Assembly (NCBI GenBank): GCA_964495805.1
Contig: CAZBWV010000046.1
Location: 1-21,468, forward strand
Reading direction: 5' to 3'
Length of the DNA: 21,468 bases
Origin: JALXCH01 sp964495805
Lineage (GTDB): Bacteria; Calditrichota; Calditrichia; RBG-13-44-9
Part shown: positions 14,821 through 21,468 of the stretch, piece after piece
Position numbering within the stretch: the stretch's first letter is position 1
How the letters are laid out: each line of letters starts with the position of its first letter
Program-made: the position numbers and the translations under genes
Notes under the pieces: model-generated
Told to the model about the DNA's origin: nothing
Seen by the model: the letters and a program-made list of their open reading frames with translations, nothing else
Databases searched by the model: none

Positions 14821-16020
14821 ATGAATGCAAATCATATTCTTTTCATCAGCTGGCAGGCGGCTATGGGACACGTAACCCGGGATTTGGCCATTGCCCGTGA
14901 GTTGCGTCGGACGAATCCGCAGGTGAACATCTCCTGGTTGGGGAATAGCCTCTCCGCCAGAGTCATTCGCGAATCCGGGGAGCAGCTGCTCCCGGAGACT
15001 GACCGGGTGGAAGATTACAATCTGGCCGGTGTGCATGCGGTCAGCGATTTCAGCCTGGATCTGATGAAGTATGTTCAGGAAGCCCGATCACTGCGGGAAA
15101 AGAATATTGAGCTATTGCAGCAAATTCTGAACAAGTACGATTTTGATTTAATCATTGGTGATGAAGTATATGAGCTGGTTCTGGCTATGGCTAACGATCA
15201 AATCCGCTTGCAATGTCCGCTTGTTATGATTGAGGATTTTATCGGTCACCAGGCTATGGAAAAAGATTTAAAGATCAGATTAGGCGTGTATTTGTACACC
15301 AGGAAATGGCTGAAAGCGCTGGCAAAAACACATTCGCAGGTGACACACCTGTTTGTGGGCGAATCGGATGATGTGCCGGACGAGCGGTTCGGTTTTCTGC
15401 TGCCGCAGAAGAAAAAAATCGCGCAGCGGTATTACCATTTTGTGGGGCATATTGTGCGTTTTGATCCGGCGGAATATGCCAACCAAGATAAAATCCGTAA
15501 GGAGTTGGGCTACGGTGAAGAACCGCTGGTCATTTGTGCCACAGGAGGAACGGGGGCAGGCAGAGAACTACTGGAATTGTGTGGCAGGGCTTATCCGCTG
15601 ATCAGAAAAGAAATTCCCGATTTGCGCATGGTGTTTGTCTGCGGCGAACTGTTCGGTTTAAATCCCCCGCAATTGCCCGATGATGCCGAACTACATAGCT
15701 ATATTCCCGATATTTACAGGCATTACGCCGCCTGCGATCTGGCAGTGATTGTAGGCGGTGGCACCACCAGCATCGAACTGACCGCCCTGCGCAAACCGTT
15801 TTTGTTCTTTCCGCTGGAAAATCAATTTGACCAGCAATTCTATGTGGCAAGGCGAATTGCCCGGCATGGGGCGGGAATAAGGATGGACTACCGTCAGACC
15901 ACCCCGGAACAGTTGGCACAGGCTATTGTGGAAAACCTTGGCCGCAAAGTGGAAACTGGCTTCATTCCTCTGGACGGAGCCCGAAAAGCAGCGGAAATAA
16001 TCGCCGAGCAGCTTAATTGA
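14821..16020 (+). CDS. MurG-like GT-B glycosyltransferase, full length
   Basis: The 399-residue protein has both halves of a GT-B (GT28/MurG-like) glycosyltransferase. The N-terminal acceptor domain begins ILFISWQAAMGHVTRDLAIARELRR (residues 6-30), with the GH near the active-site loop, and contains DLIIGDEVYELVLAMAND near 109-126. The C-terminal donor domain shows VICATGGTGAGRELLELCGRAYPLI (237-261) and DLAVIVGGGTTSIELTALRKPFLFFPLENQFDQQFYVA (306-343), the usual nucleotide-sugar contact block. It probably transfers a sugar from a nucleotide donor to a lipid or other acceptor at the cytoplasmic face of the membrane; donor and acceptor cannot be named. The ATG has AAGGAG at 14806-14811. It is the intact paralogue of the chimera upstream. 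Confidence 0.87.
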   Translation: MNANHILFISWQAAMGHVTRDLAIARELRRTNPQVNISWLGNSLSARVIRESGEQLLPETDRVEDYNLAGVHAVSDFSLDLMKYVQEARSLREKNIELLQQILNKYDFDLIIGDEVYELVLAMANDQIRLQCPLVMIEDFIGHQAMEKDLKIRLGVYLYTRKWLKALAKTHSQVTHLFVGESDDVPDERFGFLLPQKKKIAQRYYHFVGHIVRFDPAEYANQDKIRKELGYGEEPLVICATGGTGAGRELLELCGRAYPLIRKEIPDLRMVFVCGELFGLNPPQLPDDAELHSYIPDIYRHYAACDLAVIVGGGTTSIELTALRKPFLFFPLENQFDQQFYVARRIARHGAGIRMDYRQTTPEQLAQAIVENLGRKVETGFIPLDGARKAAEIIAEQLN

Positions 16021-16041
16021 TCCGATCCGGGATGTGATCAT

Positions 16042-16530
16042 GTGCCAGCACACGAACTTCGTACCGTGGTCGATGAGGCATCCACCATGCCGACTGACAA
16101 AAGTCATAATTCTTACGGGACATTGTACCACAGATTATTCGACGACAAATTAGTAGAAATGCATCAAATCGTATTGGAGTTGGTTCCGGATGGAGCGGCA
16201 GTGCGGGACATTGGCTGCGGCACCGGTTTGTTGTGCGCGGAATGGGCAACCCGGAAAAGCTGCCGGGTAACCCCCATCGATCTCTCTTTAAAAATGCTCA
16301 GCTTTGCCTGTTAGAATTTTCTCGGGGAAGGCATTGAATTCCAGCGCATGGACGCCACCGATCTTCCTGATTAAGAGGACGATGCTTTCGATTATGCCAC
16401 CATGCTGGTTTTCCTGCACGAACTGCCTGCTCCGCTGCAGCGGCAGGTTGTGAAGGAAGCACGGCGCGGGGTGCCTGTAGGAAGGGGAAAAAACTGTTTT
16501 CTGCCGGTTTTCCCTGTGAATTCGGTCTGA
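16042..16530 (+). pseudogene. Class I SAM-dependent methyltransferase, broken by two in-frame stops
   Basis: One frame carries a recognisable methyltransferase interrupted twice. The N-terminal part has AdoMet motif I as VRDIGCGTGLLCAEWA followed by VTPIDLSLKMLSFA. A TAG at 16312-16314 ends the open frame after 90 codons, but the same frame continues with EGIEFQRMDATDLPD, then a TAA at 16372-16374, then DDAFDYATMLVFLHELPAP and VVKEARRGVPVGRGK, which correspond to motifs II-III and the usual RVLKPGG region (here degraded). The 3' end also falls short of a full domain. Because frame is kept through both stops, the lesions are point mutations, not frameshifts; sequencing error at two sites is less likely. 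The start could be 16042 or Met16 at 16087. No function can be claimed for it now. Confidence 0.85.
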
Positions 16531-16592
16531 ATCCCCTGGTTCCACTTTTCCCATCGTCCCGGCGCCATCTTTTTCGATTCCATCAGAAAATT

Positions 16593-16620
16593 TTGTTTTA
16601 AACGGAGAATGTGGTAAATT
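16593..16620 (+). promoter_or_regulatory. Candidate promoter for the two-component operon
   Basis: TTGTTT (16593-16598), a 16-base spacer and TAAATT (16615-16620) give a moderate match to a -35/-10 promoter. A start near 16627 would leave a short leader before the kinase ATG at 16643. The match is not strong and the -35 is weak. Confidence 0.3.
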
Positions 16621-16642
16621 ATTCCGGAAATGGGAAAAAAAG

Positions 16643-19081
16643 ATGAAAGGCCAGAAAAAAATTTTTCTTGTTTTGATCAGCTTTTCTTTTCTGGTCAGCT
16701 TGCTGGGATTGTACAATTCCGCGCTGCGCCCCGCCCTTCCCTTGAAAATGATTCAAAGCAACCAGGGAATTCGCGTCACTTTTCCATCCGAAGACCAACC
16801 AGCCGTAAAACTTTCCGACAGAACGCTTCAACAGGTGGACGGCTTCCCGGTAAAGCATGTTCATCAGGTGGAAGAACTCATCGAAAGGAAACGAATTGGC
16901 AATTCGGTCGCTTTAACTTTCCGGAATGGCACCACGCACAATCTCACGCTCATCCCCCGATATTCCCTCTGGCAATTGCTCATCAATTTTCTCCTCGGAA
17001 TCTTTTTTTTCTCCCTGGGCGGACTGGTCTGGTACCGTGCTCGCCAATCGGAAGATCGCCTCTTTTCACTCTCGGCATTTCTCTTCGGTTACATCATCAT
17101 GATGAACTGGGGTGGAATTCAGCTTCCCGAAGCCATTTCGTTGCCACTGGTTTGTCTTTATTTTATAAGCTACCCACTGTCTTTTTTAACTTTTCTACGA
17201 TTTAGTTACTATTTTCCCTCTTCCACCCTTTCCCCGAAAGGATTAAAATTTCGCACGAGACTTATCTTATTGATCGGTGTGGTGTTTTCTTTTCTGCTGA
17301 TCGTCTTTTTCCTGCGGAAAAGTTTCTGGTTCTCCCTCGTCACCGTGAATCAATATTACGTTTTATATCGTATATTTCGCTTTTTCATTCTGGCCACCCT
17401 GATTCTGGCGTTTTTTAATATGATTCGCAATTGGATTCGCCAGCCGGATCTGGAAAATCGCCGCAAAATTCAATGGGTGCTCTGGGGAGTGTTCTGGGGA
17501 AGCTTTCCTTTCATTTTTCTCTGGAACGTCCCCCAAATTTTTGGTTTTTCTCCCCTGATCCCGGAATGGATCGCCAACCTGGCCATTTTGTTCATCCCCA
17601 CCACCGTTGCCATTGCCATTTTGCGCCACCGTTTGTTCGATATCGAAATCGTGATATCGCGAAGTGTGGTGTATTCCATTGTGCTGCTCAGCCTGATTGG
17701 GGTGTACCTGCTCTCCGCTTCGGGGTTTTCCCTGCTGCTGATGAATCAGTTTTCCCTGAATTCACCCATTGCTTCGGTGATGGCAGCCCTGCTGGTCGCG
17801 CTTCTGTTTCATCCTTTAAAGACCCGGGTGCAGCAGCACGTGGACAGGCGATTCTATCGCATCAAATATGATCGTTTTCAGGTTCTGAAATCTTTTTTAT
17901 CCCAGCTGGAAAACCTGAACGAACAAAGAGAAGTGCTCAACAAACTGCAAACAGTTTTTCAACGTGCTGTGCCAGTGCAAAAGCAGGAAGTGATTCTGCT
18001 TTCGGAAACCCTTTCTGACCGGGAGATGAGCAAGGACCGGGATGCATTCGTTCGCTGGTGGGAGGCTTATTCATTCCAGGAGGAAGAGAAAATTTTTACC
18101 AGTCCTGCTCAGCGTAAAAAAATAGAATCTGGTCTCACCATCCACACTGCTCCACTACCGGAACCGTACGTGCTTTTTCTGCCCATCGCCCCCGGGCTGG
18201 GATGGGCAATTGGAGAAAAGCGTGCGGGAACCCGCTTCTGGCAGGAGGACCTGGACCTGGCCCGGCAAATGGCCAGCGCCACCGCCACCCAGCTGGAAAA
18301 AATCCGATACCTCCGGAATTACATTCGCGAATCGCTGGAGAGGGAGAAAGCTCAGCAGCTCAGTGAGTGGAAAAGTATGCTGGTAGCGGAAGTTGCCCAC
18401 GACTTGAGGTCGCCCCTTAACACCATTTTGTGGAAGCTGAAAAATCTGCAATCTTCCCTTTCCAGCGGCACAGAAAACCTCCAGAACGCCACCGTAGCAA
18501 TCCAGCGCCAGGTGCAACGGCTGCAAAATCTCATCCAGAGCCTGCTTTCGTTTTCCAGCATCGAAAGGGGGCAATTGCAATTGAACCGGATGCCGCTAAG
18601 TATTCAACAAATGGTGCAGGAGGTGCTGGACTGCTTGCAGGAAGCCATCGCCCGCAAGGGTTTGACCATTCGGCAGGAGGTACCCGAATCCCTTACCTTG
18701 CGCACGGATCCGGTATTTTTTCAGGAAATCCTAATGAACATTTTGCACAACGCAGTGAAATTCTCTCCCGATGGAAAGAGCATCTGGATTCGTGCCCGGC
18801 AACTCACCCGTCCGGAAGGCGGGGAAGTGGAAATTCAGGTGCAGGATCAGGCCGGTGGAATGACCCGGGAGCAGATTGCCGCCGCCTTCGAACCATTTCA
18901 GCCCAAAAGCGGGAAGACGGCAACAGGTGGGTTCCACCTGGGGCTTTATATTGTCAAACAATTCACCGAACTGCTGAAAGGGAAGGTGGAGATTACCTCC
19001 CAACCGGGAACAGGAACCACCGTTTCGCTTCACTTCCCGCTCCAAAAAGTGAATGGATCGGAAAGAAAGGACAACCCATGA
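16643..19081 (+). CDS. Membrane sensor histidine kinase with PDZ-like outer domain and about ten membrane helices
   Basis: The 812-residue protein is the sensor of a two-component pair. A first helix (7-27) is followed by an outer region (about 35-105) with a PDZ-like pattern (LQQVDGFPVKHVHQVEELIERKRIGNSVALTFRNG). Further hydrophobic helices lie near 110-130, 140-157, 165-187, 205-225, 242-260, 277-297, 310-327, 340-367 and 375-390. A GAF-like linker (about 412-560) leads to the HisKA helix with EVAHDLRSPLNTI, His586. The ATPase domain has the N-box ILMNILHNAVKFSP (about 696-709), a G1 loop DQAGG at 735-739 and a G2 loop GGFHLGLYIV (762-771). The G1 first Gly is Ala and the second G2 Gly is His, so the ATP lid is atypical but the core Asn, Asp and LGL are kept. 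The stop overlaps the regulator's ATG by four bases. Confidence 0.93.
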   Translation: MKGQKKIFLVLISFSFLVSLLGLYNSALRPALPLKMIQSNQGIRVTFPSEDQPAVKLSDRTLQQVDGFPVKHVHQVEELIERKRIGNSVALTFRNGTTHNLTLIPRYSLWQLLINFLLGIFFFSLGGLVWYRARQSEDRLFSLSAFLFGYIIMMNWGGIQLPEAISLPLVCLYFISYPLSFLTFLRFSYYFPSSTLSPKGLKFRTRLILLIGVVFSFLLIVFFLRKSFWFSLVTVNQYYVLYRIFRFFILATLILAFFNMIRNWIRQPDLENRRKIQWVLWGVFWGSFPFIFLWNVPQIFGFSPLIPEWIANLAILFIPTTVAIAILRHRLFDIEIVISRSVVYSIVLLSLIGVYLLSASGFSLLLMNQFSLNSPIASVMAALLVALLFHPLKTRVQQHVDRRFYRIKYDRFQVLKSFLSQLENLNEQREVLNKLQTVFQRAVPVQKQEVILLSETLSDREMSKDRDAFVRWWEAYSFQEEEKIFTSPAQRKKIESGLTIHTAPLPEPYVLFLPIAPGLGWAIGEKRAGTRFWQEDLDLARQMASATATQLEKIRYLRNYIRESLEREKAQQLSEWKSMLVAEVAHDLRSPLNTILWKLKNLQSSLSSGTENLQNATVAIQRQVQRLQNLIQSLLSFSSIERGQLQLNRMPLSIQQMVQEVLDCLQEAIARKGLTIRQEVPESLTLRTDPVFFQEILMNILHNAVKFSPDGKSIWIRARQLTRPEGGEVEIQVQDQAGGMTREQIAAAFEPFQPKSGKTATGGFHLGLYIVKQFTELLKGKVEITSQPGTGTTVSLHFPLQKVNGSERKDNP

Positions 19082-20439
19082 ATCCCCGAATTCTCATTAT
19101 CGATGATGACACTCTGCTGGCTGGCGAGATGAGCACCTTGCTCTCCCATCAAGGTTACCAGGTGGAGAGTGTGGAAAATCTCTCTCTGGCCCGGGAAAAG
19201 TTGAAAACGTTTTTCCCGGATTTTGTGCTGCTGGATTTGAAGCTTCCCGACGGTTCCGGTCTGGAGATATTGCCGGAAATCCGCGAACGACTTCCGGAAT
19301 CGCCGGTGATTCTGCTCAGTGGATATGGCAGTATTCCCGAAGTGGTGGCAGCCATTAAGCAGGGGGCGGAAGATTTCCTGACCAAACCGGTGGACCCGGA
19401 CCACCTGCTGCTGAAGTTGGAGAAACTCCAGGAGCAGCGCCAGTTAAGCACCCGTCTGAAAATTCTGGAACTGGATTGGGAGAATCAGCGGCAGATGGTT
19501 ATCGGACAGAGCGAGAAAATGCAGGAGGTGGTTAAACAGTGTCAGGCGGTAGCCCAGGGAAATACCACCGTTCTGATTACCGGCGAAACCGGCACCGGTA
19601 AACATTTGCTGGCTTATTACATCCACCAGAACAGTCCCCGCCGAAAATTTCCCTTCGTGTACGTCAACTGTGCCACCCTGTCCGAACAGTTGTTGGAGAG
19701 CGATCTGTTCGGGCACGAGAAGGGTGCTTTTACCGGGGCAGTCAGCCAGAAGCAGGGACGAGTGGAGTTAGCCGCCGATGGCACCCTGTTTCTGGACGAA
19801 ATCGGTGAGTTACCGCTTCCGCTTCAGGCCAAACTGCTTCATTTTATTGAATACGGGGAATTCCAGCGGGTAGGTGGGACCAAAACCCTCCGCACCAATG
19901 TGCGCATCATCTGCGCTACCAATCGCAATTTGAAAAAGGAAATTCAAGAAGGGCGTTTCCGGGAGGATTTGTACTACCGCATCAACGTTGTGCGGGTGGA
20001 CATTCCCCCGTTGCGCGAGCGTCCGGAAGACATCCCCGAAATGCTGGATTTTTTTCTGCAGCGATTTCGGCAGGAGGTGAGTAAACCACAGCTCCGCTAC
20101 TCAAAGGGAGTTCTTGAAAAACTGCAACGTTATCCCTGGCCGGGGAACATTCGGGAATTGCGCAATGCGGTGGAACGGGCAGTGGTGTTGTGCACTTCCC
20201 GTCAGCTGAGCGAAAAGGAGTTCCCTTTTCTGGAATCGTGTGAACCGGTCTCCGGGGATGAGACGCTGTTCGTTCCCGATTCCCTGCAAAATGCGGTGAA
20301 TCGTTTCCGGAAAAAATACATTGCCCGCATTCTGGAACAAACCGGTGGCAACCAGTCCCGCGCCGCCCAAATACTGGGCATTCAGCGAACCTATCTCAAT
20401 CGGTTGATTAAGGAGCTGGGAATTGCGGAGGGGAAATAA
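19078..20439 (+). CDS. Sigma-54-dependent NtrC-family response regulator
   Basis: The 453-residue regulator begins at the ATG that overlaps the kinase TGA (ATGA, 19078-19081); the frame is open further upstream but only as a shadow inside the kinase gene. The receiver domain has the acidic pair Asp9/Asp10, the phosphate acceptor Asp53 (FVLLDLKLPDGSG) and the TKP motif near residue 103. The AAA+ domain has Walker A GETGTGK (169-175), the sigma-54 contact loop GAFTGA (216-221) intact, and Walker B LFLDEIGE with Asp240/Glu241, followed by RVGGTKTLRTNVRIICATN. The last roughly 33 residues are a Fis-type helix-turn-helix (GGNQSRAAQILGIQRTYLNRLIKELG). It should activate sigma-54 promoters when phosphorylated by the kinase. 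Targets are unknown; one candidate site lies at 13182-13197. Confidence 0.97.
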   Translation: MNPRILIIDDDTLLAGEMSTLLSHQGYQVESVENLSLAREKLKTFFPDFVLLDLKLPDGSGLEILPEIRERLPESPVILLSGYGSIPEVVAAIKQGAEDFLTKPVDPDHLLLKLEKLQEQRQLSTRLKILELDWENQRQMVIGQSEKMQEVVKQCQAVAQGNTTVLITGETGTGKHLLAYYIHQNSPRRKFPFVYVNCATLSEQLLESDLFGHEKGAFTGAVSQKQGRVELAADGTLFLDEIGELPLPLQAKLLHFIEYGEFQRVGGTKTLRTNVRIICATNRNLKKEIQEGRFREDLYYRINVVRVDIPPLRERPEDIPEMLDFFLQRFRQEVSKPQLRYSKGVLEKLQRYPWPGNIRELRNAVERAVVLCTSRQLSEKEFPFLESCEPVSGDETLFVPDSLQNAVNRFRKKYIARILEQTGGNQSRAAQILGIQRTYLNRLIKELGIAEGK

Positions 20440-20982
20440 GTGCGGAAAACTCCACTCACAGGAACCGGGAAACCAGCCCGTTTGAGTTGCCTCTCATTCC
20501 TGCCACTTCCAATGTTTTTCCGAAAATTGTGATGAAATTCATGGCCCAATTTCGGAGATCTTTTGCCTGAGCTGTGAGAAGAACTGGGCACGCCTATCAT
20601 GCTTATTGTCGGAGGGTTCCCGGCGTACCGGAAAAATACCTTTCCGGGAACCAGAGGTCCGAGAAAATGCATTTTATTTTGATCCGGGAAATCCGGTTCT
20701 GGTGAAACAGAAACAAACAGGAAGTAGATTTATTGGGTTTTTAAGTGAGATGAAATGGCTCCCATTGAGGTTAATTTTCGGGAGCAAAAGATGGTCAGAA
20801 TACCACCCGGACTGCGAAGTTTTAACCGGGAATATCAACCTGCCAGGGCAATTGTCGTAAAAAGGGATATCCGGAAATCCACAAAATATCGTGGAGCGGA
20901 GGTATTTTTCATTCCGATTTATCGGGTTTCGATGGGGTAAACAGCCATTCCTTGTCTTCCGGTAAATCTGTTTTTGCGATTT
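20440..20982. other. Non-coding region between the regulator and the aldo/keto reductase
   Basis: This 543-base stretch separates converging genes. Short frames (for example 20606-20860 and 20755-20940, plus strand) have no convincing ribosome sites or protein patterns. It holds the inverted repeat at 20615-20652 and a perfect palindrome AAAATGCATTTT at 20664-20675. Several CCGGGAA/CCGGAAA words recur. No clear intrinsic terminator was found for either converging gene. Confidence 0.6.
20615..20652. repeat. 9-bp perfect inverted repeat
   Basis: GGTTCCCGG (20615-20623) is the exact reverse complement of CCGGGAACC (20644-20652), with a 20-base loop. It could form a GC-rich hairpin in RNA downstream of the regulator gene. 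There is no T-run directly after it on the plus strand, so it is not a standard terminator, though it might protect or end the mRNA in another way. Confidence 0.5.
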
Positions 20983-21468
20983 TTATTTCAGAATGTGCTG
21001 CTGAAGTTTCTCAATCTGTTTCATGTCCTCCGAAGCGATTTGCCAGCCAGCGCCGCCGACAATTTCTTCCAGCTGGTCGGGGCGTCGGGCTCCCACAATG
21101 GCGGAGGTGACGGCCGGATTCATCAATACCCAGGCAATGGCCAGTTGCGCCACGGTTTTGCCGTATTTGCGGGCAATCGGTTGAAGCTCTTCCACAAATG
21201 CCAGATTGCGACTCAGTTGCGGTTCTTTGAAGTAGGGGCTTTTGTGCCGCCAATCGTCCGGCGCCAGACGCGATTTGTCAAAGCGACCGGAAAGTAATCC
21301 CGATTGCATCGGGCTGTAAGCCACCACCCCCACGCCATGTTTCCGGCACCAGGGTAAAATAGCCTTCTCCACCTTGCGATTTAACAGGCTGTATGGCGGT
21401 TGCAGGGAGTTGACATGCTGCAGAGCCTCACATCGTTCCAGCAACGGAACGTCGAAATTGCTGACCCC
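20983..21468 (-). CDS. Aldo/keto reductase, C-terminal part; 5' end outside the window
   Basis: The frame is open to the window edge (21468) and reads GVSNFDVPLLERCEAL there, the typical beta-strand segment of aldo/keto reductases. Downstream blocks match the family: LQPPYSLLNRKVE, VVAYSPMQSGLLSGRF, KTVAQLAIAWVLMNPAVTSAIVGARRPDQLEEIVGGAGW. The last is the NADP(H) 2'-phosphate-side region and C-terminal helix of the TIM barrel. These enzymes reduce aldehydes or ketones with NADPH, but the substrate is not readable. The catalytic Asp/Tyr/Lys/His residues lie in the missing N-terminal half, so activity cannot be judged. 161 residues are visible of a usual 310-340. Confidence 0.93.
   Translation of the reverse strand, partial: GVSNFDVPLLERCEALQHVNSLQPPYSLLNRKVEKAILPWCRKHGVGVVAYSPMQSGLLSGRFDKSRLAPDDWRHKSPYFKEPQLSRNLAFVEELQPIARKYGKTVAQLAIAWVLMNPAVTSAIVGARRPDQLEEIVGGAGWQIASEDMKQIEKLQQHILK

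Noticed and set aside
18430..19077. Upstream extension of the response-regulator frame inside the kinase gene
   Set aside because: The stretch translates to Pro/Ser/His-rich text with no domain, while the kinase frame there carries HisKA and ATPase motifs. The ATG at 19078, overlapping the kinase stop, is the natural start.
20606..20940. Two overlapping plus-strand frames of 84 and 61 codons
   Set aside because: No ribosome sites or recognisable sequence; composition looks like random open frames in intergenic DNA.
1..21468. CRISPR arrays, insertion sequences, tRNA or rRNA genes
   Set aside because: No regularly spaced direct repeats, transposase-like proteins, terminal repeats with target duplications, or RNA-gene signatures were seen on reading the window.

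Overview
The window looks like a piece of a bacterial chromosome from a Gram-negative organism that makes much use of ferredoxin chemistry. The evidence is an ordinary coding layout with ATG starts and good GGAGG-type ribosome binding sites, a four-subunit 2-oxoacid:ferredoxin oxidoreductase instead of an NAD-linked 2-oxoglutarate dehydrogenase, a predicted outer-membrane-type barrel protein and a predicted lipoprotein. The mix (Kor + SucCD + Ndk + AckA, FCB-style hypothetical barrel protein, large multi-membrane sensor kinase with an NtrC-type regulator) would fit the FCB superphylum (Calditrichota/KSB1-like). That placement is only inferred from gene style and is not demonstrated.

Region by region. 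(1) 1-7359, plus strand: a dense energy-metabolism run: end of sucC, sucD, korD-korA-korB-korC, ndk, a 3-hydroxyacyl-CoA dehydrogenase and ackA, closed by a clear intrinsic terminator at 7331-7359. (2) 7585-9864, minus strand: two exported proteins of unknown function, a barrel-like 445-residue protein and an AT-rich predicted lipoprotein. (3) 9965-12896, minus strand: a tight three-gene group of a YegS/DagK-type lipid kinase, an isoprenylcysteine-methyltransferase-like membrane protein and a class II aldolase/adducin-domain protein with an unrecognised N-terminal half. (4) 12897-13740: a long non-coding divergent spacer with a candidate sigma-54 promoter on the minus strand. (5) 13741-16020, plus strand: two related GT-B glycosyltransferase genes in tandem. 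The first is a chimera in which the N-terminal domain has been replaced by part of an unrelated membrane protein. (6) 16042-16530: a methyltransferase pseudogene with two in-frame stops. (7) 16643-20439, plus strand: a two-component system, a roughly 10-helix histidine kinase with a PDZ-like outer domain and a sigma-54-dependent NtrC-family regulator, overlapping by four bases. (8) 20440-20982: non-coding, with inverted repeats. (9) 20983-21468, minus strand: the C-terminal part of an aldo/keto reductase, cut by the window edge.

How the genes may work together. In region 1, KorDABC makes or uses succinyl-CoA with ferredoxin, SucCD converts succinyl-CoA to succinate with nucleotide phosphorylation, Ndk equilibrates the nucleotide pools and AckA gives a second substrate-level phosphorylation from acetyl phosphate. 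The hydroxyacyl-CoA dehydrogenase adds a CoA-thioester redox step. Regions 3-5 face away from one spacer and contain lipid kinase, membrane methyltransferase and glycosyltransferase genes, so a role in membrane lipid or glycolipid modification is a reasonable but unproven guess. The only sigma-54 activator in view is encoded about 6 kb from the only good sigma-54-like site I found, which lies upstream of the lipid-kinase group.

The most unusual items are the chimeric glycosyltransferase next to its intact paralogue, the hydroxyacyl-CoA dehydrogenase with Thr where the family usually has a conserved Asn, the PDZ-sensor kinase with altered ATP-lid glycines, and the sigma-54 regulator/site pair. 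I saw no clear new defence or mobile system.
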